Shown here: positions 9,201-17,138 of the stretch, one piece after another
How the letters are laid out: each line of letters begins with the position of its first letter
How positions within the stretch are numbered: position 1 is the stretch's first letter
Translations under genes and position numbers: made by a program
Source of the DNA: JANLSE01 sp038214135
Lineage (GTDB): Bacteria > Chloroflexota > Chloroflexia > Chloroflexales > Roseiflexaceae
Reading direction: 5' to 3'
Assembly: GCA_038214135.1 (NCBI GenBank)
Contig: JBBQSD010000009.1
Location: forward strand, 1-64,000
DNA: 64,000 bases
The notes under the pieces: model-generated
The model's input: only the letters and a program-made list of their open reading frames with translations
What the model was told of the DNA's origin: nothing
The model's database searches: none

Positions 9201-10107
9201 TCTCGGCGTCGTGGCCTTCCGGCAGATCGAAGGCTGGCAACTGCACCCGCCCAAAATCGAGCTTGAGATTGCACATCTCGGCAATCCGGCCAGTATTCTC
9301 AATTGGCGCAGTGCCATAGCGTTTGAAGCGCTGCCACATCTCTTCACCAGACATAATGTGGTAGCTTTCGTCCATCTCATAGCCCTTAGCACAGAACTCC
9401 TTGAGCGTCATGTTGAAGCCCATGGCCATAATCCGTTTATGGGCCTCAACATCATCGGCGCGCACAAAATGAGTATCCGCCGTCGCAACCAGGGGAATAC
9501 CCAGTTCATTGCCGATGCGCACGATCTCCTCGTTCAATTCCTCTAGTTCGGGCGCATTGTTATGCAGTTGCAGTTCGAGATAATAATTATCCGATCCCAA
9601 CAGATCACGATGGTAGGCCGCAATTTCACGAGCCTTCTGGCGATCCTGCTCAACCAGCGACTGAATGAGTTCACCGGCAATACACGATGACGTAACAATC
9701 AGACCCTCACGATGCTCCTCAAGCAGCTCGCGGTCGATGCGCGGGCGCGCAAACACACCCTTGCCCATACCATCAAGATGCGAGCGGGTCGTCAGCTTGA
9801 CCAGATTGCGGTAGCCGGTTTCGTTCTTGGCCAGCAATAGCAGGTGATAGTAGTTCTTGGCTCCACGGGTGGTTGGATCGGTGCGCGAGCCAGGGGCGAT
9901 ATAGGCCTCCATACCGATGATCGGGCGCACGCCGGCCTTTTTCGCAGCAGCATAGAACTCCATCGCGCCATACATCACCCCATGGTCCGTCAGCGCAATC
10001 GAATCCATGCCAAGTTCCTTGGCCCGCCCGGCAATCGCAGTCGTTGAGGCATAGCCATCCAGCAGGCTATACTCAGAATGAACATGTAAATGGACAAACT
10101 CTTTCAT
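6241..10107 (-). CDS. dnaE: DNA polymerase III alpha subunit
   Basis: The replicative polymerase, 1288 aa, C family. The N-terminal PHP domain begins KEFVHLHVHSEYSLLDG and keeps the metal-binding His residues (HxHxH, LTDHG), so a proofreading-type PHP activity is possible; E. coli DnaE has lost it. The polymerase active-site Asp motif PDIDTDF lies near residue 413 and KMDILGLTNL near 560. The tandem HhH and OB regions follow. A low-complexity Asn/Gly linker (NGNGHSNGNG) around 1150-1190 precedes a final 100-residue domain. The ATG at 10107 with CAGGAGCG upstream matches the family start; the frame extends further upstream without support. The final codons are duplicated downstream. Confidence 0.97.
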   Translation of the reverse strand: MKEFVHLHVHSEYSLLDGYASTTAIAGRAKELGMDSIALTDHGVMYGAMEFYAAAKKAGVRPIIGMEAYIAPGSRTDPTTRGAKNYYHLLLLAKNETGYRNLVKLTTRSHLDGMGKGVFARPRIDRELLEEHREGLIVTSSCIAGELIQSLVEQDRQKAREIAAYHRDLLGSDNYYLELQLHNNAPELEELNEEIVRIGNELGIPLVATADTHFVRADDVEAHKRIMAMGFNMTLKEFCAKGYEMDESYHIMSGEEMWQRFKRYGTAPIENTGRIAEMCNLKLDFGRVQLPAFDLPEGHDAESYLRFLAEEGLMQRFNGNPPEKYVQQVAYELDVINKTGFPDYILIVWDYVKYARARSIPCIPRGSTGSSLVIYCLGITDVDPLANKLLFERFLSPERLEMPDIDTDFADSRRHEILEYLASKYGRENVAQIITYGTLGAKAALRDVGRVLEVPLPDIDRIAKLIPSLPVGTTIAQALEKVPELKRIYDSEPQLREVIDWGQKVEGRMKNVGTHACGVVVSRTPLQEIVPLQRTTKDENSVMAAFEGPMLAKIGLLKMDILGLTNLSVVADALAYIEQYTGKKIELADIPLDDKAVFDSLGRGETSNVFQLESAGMTRYIKELKPNRVEDLYAMIALYRPGPLEQIPVYIKNKNNSREIKYLHAILRPILADTYGVIVYQEQIMQLLQAIAGYTLGQAYIVLKAIGKKNRQLMAEEEPRFKEGCFNNGLTREQADELWDLLLPFAGYSFNLSHAVLYGRLCYQTAWLKVYYPVEYMAAVLKGAGGLTEDISKAVNECRLRGVAVLGPDVNNGALDFLIQSYRDGNETKRGIRFGLSAIKGVGAGAMELVMKARSAGGPFNSLEDFAARVDRSALNKRVVEGLVKTGAMDSLPGTRHQKMAILEQAIESGVKVQKNRESGQIDMFGGLVESGDTSVSAIPLPVLNRSRDDDKEQITWEKELLGVAFSLNPAMQSLDRMDKTGMTALARLGNAEDAEELVGKVHTFAALVIGLRKVTTKKGDSMLIVQIEDDSGGPYELVAFPKSYEKFKDVLKEEALLRIQAKVERDRRGEGFSLLLEGATVIDVSAAAQAAPEQPAMIKDEASEFRVVVDDPMIADGGMATSDDAPLPEAAPPRSDHTSSPRPKPTELQQSAPAVEPVSIIRPRAKAPASNGNGHSNGNGKSSAQGNGNGSEYMSSNGNTNGDGSQRRLMLLMPALEDYDQAVRLMQQVRVLLEQSAVHDHGDQVIIRLPSAAGTVVLKQRDLVTCTGPLLNGLREVLGADAVMVEG

Positions 10108-11029
10108 CGGGCGCTCCTGGCGCAACCGGCATCTCACAGCCGAGGCGTAAAACACTTTACACTACGACGGGTATTCGTAGCCTTCAATAACCTGGAAATG
10201 CCTACCCTATGGGCTAGATCACGATCAAAAATGTGGAGAGGTTGATCTGGTTGTATTCCTTAGACATAACGAATCAATATCTGAGTGCCATTCTCAATCG
10301 GCACGCGCATTATAGCATGATCAGATGCCACATGAACTGTGGATAACCTGTGGATGTGTAAGCAATTTTATTGATAGTATGTGGATAAGTGCCGCTATGC
10401 GCGGCAGGCACCAGGAAACCAGACGGCACAGTTTCCTGGACCTTCCTGCGGTCAGGCGCGACGCCCTGGACTCGTATTGGGGCTATAGCTATACGCCCAT
10501 ACTCTTGGCCCGCCAACACCCTACGGTCATTCCTCGGCTACGGATGGCAACCACGGTGGCATGAAGATGGTGGCATCGCATCCAACGAACGTAGGGGCGA
10601 TACCAAGCCACCGATATTCGGTCACTAGCGTCAATTTCACTACGTGGCGTGTGTTCGCCCGCACCGAATGTCGCGTTGATGCGCGATGGGCAGCCATGAA
10701 AATGCCGCTGTGCGCGGCTGGCACTATGCTTCTTCATGCCGCTGTGCGCGGCGGGCACCAGGGAACCGTTCCCTTCTTCATGCCGCTGTGCGCGGCAGGC
10801 ACCAGGAAACCGTGCCGACTGGTTTCCTGGATCTTCCTGCGGCCAGGCGCTACGCCCTGGACCCATATTTGATGTTCGTGGTCTACCAAACCAATTTGCT
10901 CATGCCTCGGCTGCGATCAATGTCAGTTGGTGGCAGGTTGGGGCGTAGCGCATACGCCCTGCTTGTTCCCTTGTTCAGGGTGCGGTTCTTGGTTCTCGGT
11001 TCTATCGGCTATCGGTTATCGGCTATCGG
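10108..11029. repeat. Long intergenic block of dispersed repeats
   Basis: There is no supported gene in these 922 bp. Visible units are: GCCGCTxTGCGCGGC...CACCAGG boxes with CAGGAAACC/GGTTTCCTG arms at 10389-10471 and 10695-10865; a roughly 125-bp element at 10571-10697 containing AACGTAGGGGCGATACCAAG, also present twice inverted at 35262-35393 and 35432-35554; CATGCCTCGGCTGCGATCAA at 10902-10921; and TATCGGCTATCGGTTATCGG runs at 11006-11038. The dnaE promoter probably lies in 10110-10330, but none was clear. Confidence 0.7.
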
Positions 11030-14000
11030 CTATCGGTTATGCTCCTCCCAGAACCGCTCCACACCCGGCAGCTGGTTCAGCAAGAAGATCGCCCGCTGCA
11101 CGATTCCGGGATCGCTCGTAATCGCCCGCGCCGCCCGGTAGGCAATTCGGGCATTCTCGATCTCGCCCAACCCAGCCAACGCCAGCGCAAGCGTATCGCG
11201 CATACGGAAGAGTTCTGGCGTGAGTGCCAGCAATTCCTGCGCCTTGGTGCGCGCAGCCGTGAATGCCGCGTGCGCCGCAGTCATGTCGCCCTGACGCATG
11301 ACGATGACGCCAAGCAATGCCAGTGTCGGAGCAACGTTTGGGCGATAGTCGTAGCGGCGTGCCTGCTCGGCGGTAACCCGAGCGTTTGGCAGGTCGCCAG
11401 CACCAAGCTGGGCGAGGGCCAGCGCATAATGGCCTTCGCTACATACTTCCAGATTCTCGGTGGTAATTCCAATTTGCGCACTTGCCTGCGCGTGGCGGAT
11501 GGCCTCGACATAGCGGCGCTCGTCGGCCAGGGCATGTGCTAGACCAGCAAGATGGCAACCCTCAATATAGGTATCGCCAATCTCGCGGGCGATGGCGAGG
11601 GCTTGTTCGTACAGTTCAATCGCCCGGCGCGGCTCGCCCAGATCGGCATAGCGATTGCCCAGGTTGCCCAGGTCCGCCCCTTCGCCACCTCGGTCGCCAA
11701 TCTCGCGGGCGATGGTCAGGGCTTGTTCGTACAGTTCAATCGCCCGGCGCGGCTCGCCCAGAGCAGCATAGCTATTGCCCAGGTTGCCAAGACTCTTCTG
11801 TATGAGCGCTTTATCCAGCAGCTGGCCCTGTAGTCGTTCGTGCTGTTCGATCAGCAGCCGAGCATGGCCCCATAACTGAAGGTAGCCAAAGTCTATCTCA
11901 AGTAACACATTTGCAGCACTATCGTATTCTCCCGCTGCCACGCGCAGATCGATCTCGGCCAATTGCGGTGCTAGGTCGGTTAGGTTCTTCCATGCCGCTC
12001 GCGGCGTACGGGTGGCCTTGTAATAGTCGGCGGCCTGCGATTGCAATGCGCTGAGCGTTATTGTGGTTCCTGTGTCCGATACCAGTGTGAGCCGTTGCAG
12101 GGCATAGGCCCGATCAACGGAGTGCATGTAGTAGCGCCCACGCTCCTTTGTGACAAAGCGCATGTTCACAAGCCGATTAAGCACCGGGGTACTGTTGATG
12201 CTTGGCAGCATTGGCTGGAGCAAATAATCGATTGCTGCCGCTGGCACCGGGCGGCCAAACACCGCCAGTGCTTGCAGTACCTGTTGTGCCAGCAGATCGA
12301 GGCGGCTGTAGGCCTGCCCAACCAATGCCTCAACCACATTCTCTGGTGCTGGGCCGGCCAGCAGTTCCTCCAGCGTACTGGCCCGGTCCGCATTGAGTGC
12401 GGCGGTCAGTGCCTCCAATGCACGCGGGTAGCCACGCGTAAAGGCGCAGGCTGGTGCTAGTCGTGCGTCGGATGCATCGCGCAACCCCAACAGCCCGGTC
12501 GGGTCGCCAGCTCGCAATACAGGCTCAGCATATGGCGATGGCAAGCCCTCATCGAGCGGCACGATGATCTGTCGTTCTGGGTGCAGCACCACCAGCGAGC
12601 GAGCCGTCATTCGGGTGGTGATCAGGATTTTGAGTTGGTGTGGCAGGCCCGCCAATAGTGCGCGGATGGCCGAATCAACCTCGGCATCGGTCAGCGCATA
12701 CGAATCCTGGTCAACCAGATCCTCCAGGTTATCGAGCAACAGCACAACCGGATGTGGCATACTGCTGCACGCCTCACACACTGGCGCGAGTTTTTCGGCC
12801 ACAGTTTTGTGCGGGTCCTGATAGATTGTCGTTAGTAATTGGGCCTGATCGGCGGGCAGCAGCTTCAGCAGCCCGGCATGCAGGTTCGGGAAGGAGATTC
12901 GGTAGGAGCCGACCGCGCTGAGGTACACGATCCCACTGACCGGAAACGCACCATGATCATCTGGCAACTGCCCGGCCTCAAGTGCCTTGAGCAATCGACA
13001 GACCAGCGCCGTCTTGCCGATGCCACCACGCCCAACAATCGTCAACAATCGCTTGGCGGGGTCACGCAGAAACTCAGCGATCAGTCGCGTCTCGACATGC
13101 CGATCCTGGAAGTAGCTCGGTGCGACAAGTGGTGGCGGGTTGATGAACTTTGTTGTCGCCTGGCCGGATACAGGGCGTTCTGGTTGGCGCTCGCGTTGCA
13201 ATGCGGCCTTGATCCGCAGATCCGTCTGCTCATTGGCGGCCTGAATATCCTGCACAACTGCACGCAATGGCTTAATCTCTGCCTCAAGCCGGAAGATATC
13301 CTGCTGTATCAGCGCCTGCTGCTCTGGTATTGTATTCTGCAACTCGCGCATTGCATCGGCAAGACGATACTCCAGTTCGCGTAATTGCCCGACTGGTGTT
13401 GCGAGGTCATTAAGCTGCTGGCTCAGGGCGTGCAGGGCTGGCTCAGGTGGGCCAGTGAAATCAAGCAGTAGTCGATTGCCAAGCAGCAATGGCATTTCAA
13501 TGCCATACAGCATTCGTAGCACAATAATCGGCTTCTTGTATTGCAGCGCACGCCGCAACACCTGCGCACATTCGCTCTGAAGAACTGCACTGGCCGGAGT
13601 CAGCACCAGCAACACGCTGGTACAATTCTGTAATGCAGCATCACGGGCCTTCACAGGATCATAGCCAGCGGGTGTGTCATTCCGATCAAACCATGGGCGT
13701 AGTCCGCCCTGTTTCATGGTGCTATGCAGGCGCAGTGCGAAATCGGCACCATCATTCGCGGCATAACACAGGAACTGCTGTTTGAGTGCAAGGCGTGGCA
13801 GGCCGAATGTGTTCAGCGCATCAATCAGCACACTATCATTCTTATGCCTGACACGCGCTTGTTCAATCAGTGTGACAAGCAGATCCTGGGCGGATGCCTC
13901 CCGCACAATACTATGCCAGGTGTTGATTGCTTTATCACCGAGTGATATGGCAGCCCGGTCCAGGCGGGCTTCATCAATGAGCCGCCGCATATCGTCCCGA

Positions 14001-14068
14001 TCATAATACAGATCAGCCAGCGTGTCCCGCAGCTGTGTGTGGTGTTCCGTCCAGTTCGTGTTCGTCAT
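11030..14068 (-). CDS. EAD1-TIR-NACHT/NB-ARC-TPR STAND ATPase (candidate defence sensor)
   Basis: A 1012-aa multidomain protein. Residues 1-85 are an effector-associated domain (NWTEHHTQLRDTLADLYYDR) shared with the next two genes upstream. Residues 92-220 are TIR-like (QQFLCYAANDGADFALRLH, LRPWFDRND). A coiled coil spans about 240-300. The STAND NTPase has P-loop IVGRGGIGKTALV near 340 and Walker B VVLLLDNLEDL. TPRs follow from about 730, two of them nearly identical 40-mers. STAND proteins of this build sense ligands through the repeats and fire an effector. The usual TIR catalytic Glu position reads Leu (SECAQVL), so this TIR may signal rather than hydrolyse NAD. ATG 14068 is preferred over GTG 14080. 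Confidence 0.85.
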   Translation of the reverse strand: MTNTNWTEHHTQLRDTLADLYYDRDDMRRLIDEARLDRAAISLGDKAINTWHSIVREASAQDLLVTLIEQARVRHKNDSVLIDALNTFGLPRLALKQQFLCYAANDGADFALRLHSTMKQGGLRPWFDRNDTPAGYDPVKARDAALQNCTSVLLVLTPASAVLQSECAQVLRRALQYKKPIIVLRMLYGIEMPLLLGNRLLLDFTGPPEPALHALSQQLNDLATPVGQLRELEYRLADAMRELQNTIPEQQALIQQDIFRLEAEIKPLRAVVQDIQAANEQTDLRIKAALQRERQPERPVSGQATTKFINPPPLVAPSYFQDRHVETRLIAEFLRDPAKRLLTIVGRGGIGKTALVCRLLKALEAGQLPDDHGAFPVSGIVYLSAVGSYRISFPNLHAGLLKLLPADQAQLLTTIYQDPHKTVAEKLAPVCEACSSMPHPVVLLLDNLEDLVDQDSYALTDAEVDSAIRALLAGLPHQLKILITTRMTARSLVVLHPERQIIVPLDEGLPSPYAEPVLRAGDPTGLLGLRDASDARLAPACAFTRGYPRALEALTAALNADRASTLEELLAGPAPENVVEALVGQAYSRLDLLAQQVLQALAVFGRPVPAAAIDYLLQPMLPSINSTPVLNRLVNMRFVTKERGRYYMHSVDRAYALQRLTLVSDTGTTITLSALQSQAADYYKATRTPRAAWKNLTDLAPQLAEIDLRVAAGEYDSAANVLLEIDFGYLQLWGHARLLIEQHERLQGQLLDKALIQKSLGNLGNSYAALGEPRRAIELYEQALTIAREIGDRGGEGADLGNLGNRYADLGEPRRAIELYEQALAIAREIGDTYIEGCHLAGLAHALADERRYVEAIRHAQASAQIGITTENLEVCSEGHYALALAQLGAGDLPNARVTAEQARRYDYRPNVAPTLALLGVIVMRQGDMTAAHAAFTAARTKAQELLALTPELFRMRDTLALALAGLGEIENARIAYRAARAITSDPGIVQRAIFLLNQLPGVERFWEEHNR
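11574..11790 (-). repeat. Near-identical 120-bp TPR duplication inside the STAND gene
   Basis: Segments starting at 11574 and 11694 match at about 90 of 97 positions and have a period of 120 bp, i.e. 40 residues with core GEPRRAIELYEQAL. Other TPRs in the protein are diverged, so this pair arose recently or is being homogenised. Confidence 0.85.
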
Positions 14069-14087
14069 TGTTTGTCGCACCTACCGC

Positions 14088-14110
14088 CAATCCTACCGGA
14101 TTTGTAAAAA
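14088..14110 (-). promoter_or_regulatory. 23-bp motif upstream of the STAND gene, also found before the restriction gene
   Basis: On the minus strand, T5 followed by ACAAATCCGGTAGGATTG ends 19 bp before the STAND ATG. The identical 23-mer occurs on the plus strand at 47787-47809, just upstream of the Eco29kI-like restriction gene. Its function is unknown; it may be a repeat end or a binding site. Confidence 0.5.
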
Positions 14111-14129
14111 GAAGCCATATGCGAGCCGA

Positions 14130-14927
14130 TCACCAGGCGATCTGGGGCCGTAGCCGCTTAATATGTGCAATAAGCTCTGGCAGGCGTTGGTGGCGTTCGG
14201 CCATGGCAATCAGTTCTCTGGCCTTGCCGGATTTGCCCGTTCCTGGCAGGTTCTCATAATCCCAGTTCATCTCAAACAACAGATCGCGCAGTTCCTCATC
14301 GTTGAAGTACTCGATCAAGATCTGGCGCAGCCGCACCCGATCAATCGTGGTTGTTGGGGCAGGCACTGGCGGTGCAAATGGCGGTGTTAATGGCACGGGA
14401 TCGTCGTCATAGGAATAATCCTCGACGGCAACATTCCAGCCGCGCAGGATGTGTTTGATCCGTTGAATATTGCTGCGTGCCTCAAGGATGCCATTTGCCA
14501 CGCCCGGTGGTGTATATGCCTCTCCAAGAGCAGCCTGCTGTTTTAGGTAGTGCGAAAGATTCCGGCGGTAGGTCGTGAGCAGAGTTTGTTGGTGGGCAAT
14601 CTCTGCGGCACTAGCTGTGGTTCTTGCCACTGGAGGCGGCTCCTTCTTTTCTGGAAGCGAGCCGCTCTTCTGGAAAAAATCGAGTGCTTCCTTCAGCGTG
14701 TTATTCTTTGGATGCTCACCCAGCACCTGCTCAATCAGGGCGACAAGCATATCCTGCGTGGCTGCGCTGGTGATGATCTCGTGCCAGGTATTGATCGCTC
14801 GATCACTGAACGAGATTGTGGCCGGGTTCATACCAATCTGATCGACAATCCGCAGCGCATCTGCCCGATCCAGATATAACTGCGCCAGTGTATTACGTAG
14901 TTCGGTATGCTTTTCTGTCCAGTTCAT
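14130..14927 (-). CDS. Two-EAD adaptor-like protein (EAD1 + second effector-associated domain)
   Basis: A 265-aa protein with no recognisable enzymatic domain. Residues 1-83 (NWTEKHTELRNTLAQLYLDR...AINTWHEII) are homologous to the N-termini of both neighbours. A middle helical module (about 110-170; TYRRNLSHYLKQQAALGEAYTP...LRGWNV) is a type seen in Chloroflexi conflict proteins. The last 70 residues (RVRLRQILIEYFNDEELRDL...LPGTGKSGKARELI) resemble a second death-fold-like EAD. Such domains recruit partners by homotypic contact, so this protein would bridge the protease and STAND proteins to a third partner (inference). ATG 14927 aligns with the relatives; a GTG at 14939 is an alternative. 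It is 61 bp upstream of the STAND gene. Confidence 0.75.
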   Translation of the reverse strand: MNWTEKHTELRNTLAQLYLDRADALRIVDQIGMNPATISFSDRAINTWHEIITSAATQDMLVALIEQVLGEHPKNNTLKEALDFFQKSGSLPEKKEPPPVARTTASAAEIAHQQTLLTTYRRNLSHYLKQQAALGEAYTPPGVANGILEARSNIQRIKHILRGWNVAVEDYSYDDDPVPLTPPFAPPVPAPTTTIDRVRLRQILIEYFNDEELRDLLFEMNWDYENLPGTGKSGKARELIAMAERHQRLPELIAHIKRLRPQIAW

Positions 14928-15035
14928 ATGCCCACTCACGCCTCTTGCTCATGCCTCGGCTGCGATCTCGATGCTTGTGGCTATTGTTCAGACGCGAAGC
15001 ATCGCGTCGCTCCTGACTCCTGGGTTAGGTTCTCG

Positions 15036-16058
15036 TCAGATCGCTCCCTCGCGTTTCAGCCCTGCAATTACCGTATGAATATGAATGCCCTCGTTGCGAT
15101 AAAATGTTTGTTTCGAATTGCTGCCTGGTTCGCGCAGCCAGCCACCACTATGATGCAGCGCAATCACATTCCAGTTTGTGTCGAACACCGGCGAACCAGA
15201 TGAACCAGGTTCGGTATCGGTCAGGTATTGCACAACACGCCTAGCTGGATCAATGAACGCAATCACATTATGGTAGAGCGCAATCTGTTTCGGCCCACCG
15301 CTGGGATGCTGAATGATAATCGTAAAATCGTCAATCTGTGGGTTCTGTTCAGCGATCTGAAGCACCGACCATCTGCGCCCGGCGGGTTGGCCCTGTTTTG
15401 GCTGAACCTTCACCACCGTCCAGTCGTCATCTACCGAGGTTTTGAACAAGCCATCCGGATCCAGTTCATACTCATCTGATGGTGCCGCCAGCCCGTTTAA
15501 CGCCCGTTGGTAGTTGAACTGTGCCATTGCCACACGCGCCTGCTCCGCAGTTTCAAGCACATGATGATTGGTGAGCAGCAGATCATCGCCAATCAGGAAG
15601 CCAGATCCGCTGCCACGCGCCCCCAGATCAATACGAGCGATTGCTTTTGCCCGTTCCAGGCCCACTTCCAGGAATGCGATTGGCAACAGCGTGCTCTGTT
15701 TCCCGGTGATTCGTTCAAGTTGGCCTGCATCCATCGGGCGCTGCCAATCAACATCCTTGGCAATATCGGCACCGCGCAGATTCAGTGCATGTCGCTTCGC
15801 CAGCAACAGAACATCGCGTTTTGCCGGTGGTTGCTCGCCTATCGCAACATCAATGATCGAATCGATGCTATCAGGATCTTGCCGAGCGTAATCGAGAATG
15901 AAATGCCAGTTGTTGATCGCCGCATCCTTGAAACTAATGAACATTGGATTGAGGCCAGCCTGCTGCACAATACGGCGCGATTCAGACCGATCCCAATATA
16001 AATCTGCCAGCAGATCGCGCAGATTGATCAGGTTATTATCCCAGGTCAGCGCAGCCAT
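15036..16058 (-). CDS. EAD1-trypsin-like serine protease (candidate effector)
   Basis: A 340-aa protein. Residues 1-90 are the shared EAD (LTWDNNLINLRDLLADLYWDR). Residues 132-335 are a chymotrypsin-fold protease with all three catalytic residues visible: H166 (LLTNHHVL), D212 (DDDWTVVKV) and S287 (EPGSSGSPVF). No signal peptide is present, so it would act in the cytoplasm; an activated cytoplasmic protease is a typical abortive-infection effector. The ATG at 16058 follows AAAGGAT; a longer frame starting at 16097 is less supported. It is first of the three EAD genes, 108 bp before the adaptor, with a short dispersed repeat in between. Confidence 0.85.
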   Translation of the reverse strand: MAALTWDNNLINLRDLLADLYWDRSESRRIVQQAGLNPMFISFKDAAINNWHFILDYARQDPDSIDSIIDVAIGEQPPAKRDVLLLAKRHALNLRGADIAKDVDWQRPMDAGQLERITGKQSTLLPIAFLEVGLERAKAIARIDLGARGSGSGFLIGDDLLLTNHHVLETAEQARVAMAQFNYQRALNGLAAPSDEYELDPDGLFKTSVDDDWTVVKVQPKQGQPAGRRWSVLQIAEQNPQIDDFTIIIQHPSGGPKQIALYHNVIAFIDPARRVVQYLTDTEPGSSGSPVFDTNWNVIALHHSGGWLREPGSNSKQTFYRNEGIHIHTVIAGLKREGAI

Positions 16059-16232
16059 GCTTCGATCCTTTCGCCTATGGCAAATGGCCATCCACATTCG
16101 TTATGGTCACTGCCCGAATCGAGAACGCTATGATACCTTGGTGTGAAAGAGATTTCTGTGGGATATTCTTATTCGAGTATAGCATAGCCATCAAGATCAG
16201 AGCATCAAATCCTCTATATAAATAGCGTCCTA

Positions 16233-16261
16233 TTGAGCTAGAACGCCATTTATGGTACAAT
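16233..16261 (+). promoter_or_regulatory. Promoter of the SRAP gene
   Basis: TTGAGC (16233-16238), a 17-bp spacer and TACAAT (16256-16261) lie 45 bp before the SRAP start. Inverted TAGAAC (16239-16244) and GTTCTA (16263-16268) bracket the -10 and might be an operator. Confidence 0.55.
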
Positions 16262-16305
16262 TGTTCTATGATCGAATCGGGCAAGGAGAGGCAAGGAGGT
16301 GGCTC

Positions 16306-16812
16306 ATGTGTGGTGGAATTCGCTTTCCCTATGATGCCGCGCTTGATCAAGCACTCACACAGGTTTATCCCACTGAGCGGCTCGAACAATTTAAGCACTC
16401 TGCTGTTGTGGAGGCATTCTTCTGGCAGGCACATCCTGTTCTGCCAGCACTGATCAATGGCATCCCGCAGCTCTTTGATTGGGGCAACCGAGAGGATACC
16501 CTGCGCCTACCAAAAACGGGCTGGGTGCGAATGGAAAGCCTGAATGATGGCAAATGGGATTATCTACGCCCGCGTGAGGTGATCATCCCAGCAACTGCCG
16601 GAGTGGAACAGAAGGTCTGGTTTACAATCAACCATGGCCTGCGTGGGATCATTGTTCAGCGTGATGCGATTGAGCGCATCTATATGCTCACAATGCCGCC
16701 CACAACAGAATACCGCACCCTGACTGGCCATGATCGCATGCCAATCCTCATCGATCAGGATTCGGTACACCCGATTGAACCGCCGAACCGCCAACATAGC
16801 CTTGGAATCTAA
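16306..16812 (+). CDS. Short SRAP-domain (YedK/HMCES-like) protein
   Basis: A 168-aa protein; the family is usually 200-250 aa. SRAP proteins crosslink to abasic sites in single-stranded DNA through Cys2. The start MCGGIRFPYD places Cys2 correctly and follows AGGAGGTGGCTC, which fixes it; an upstream in-frame ATG at 16252 would bury the Cys. Other key residues are present: the LFDWGN segment (family RWGL), E77 in RMES and H142 in GHDRMP, a hallmark of the family. It should protect abasic sites during replication or SOS. It is transcribed away from the EAD genes, and no direct link to them is shown. Confidence 0.75.
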   Translation: MCGGIRFPYDAALDQALTQVYPTERLEQFKHSAVVEAFFWQAHPVLPALINGIPQLFDWGNREDTLRLPKTGWVRMESLNDGKWDYLRPREVIIPATAGVEQKVWFTINHGLRGIIVQRDAIERIYMLTMPPTTEYRTLTGHDRMPILIDQDSVHPIEPPNRQHSLGI

Positions 16813-17138
16813 GAGAAAGAACAAGAGTCTGATGTACTCCCCACGGCTGCGTCGTGGGCAGGAGCGTGATTCATCCGCATGTGGGTGCGGCGGATGTTTC
16901 TGCACATGATGATCATTGGCATCACGATGTGGAGGGGCGAACCCCGTGTTCGCCCACATTGGGCATCACAAAGCCATCGTCATGGGCATTGGTACAGAAC
17001 GTTCCGCCACACCCGCAGCCCAACAAAGTGAAGTATCGCGCAAATGATACCCGCAGGGACGCGATATACCGCGTCCGTACACAGTCAGGCGTGTCACGAG
17101 AAGAACCATAGAGATTTCGCCATGCGATGAGTTTAGTA
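16813..17138. other. Intergenic region with palindromes; possible IS remnant
   Basis: There is no supported gene. It contains CCCACG...CGTGGG hairpin at about 16840-16859 in a GTACTCCCCACGGCTGCGTC context like the subterminal hairpins of IS200/IS605-type elements, GGGGCGAAC...GTTCGCCC at 16933-16952, and GACGCGATATACCGCGTC at 17058-17075, a member of the CGCGATATATCGCG palindrome family seen at 38484 and 45609. Confidence 0.4.

Noticed and set aside
10107..10155. Longer DnaE start at 10155
   Set aside because: The PHP domain of DnaE begins at MKEFVHLHVHSE; the extra 16 residues are not family-like.
16233..16268. LexA/SOS box before the SRAP gene
   Set aside because: TAGAAC-N18-GTTCTA is an inverted repeat but the spacing does not match known LexA boxes (GAAC-N4-GTTC); noted only as part of the promoter.
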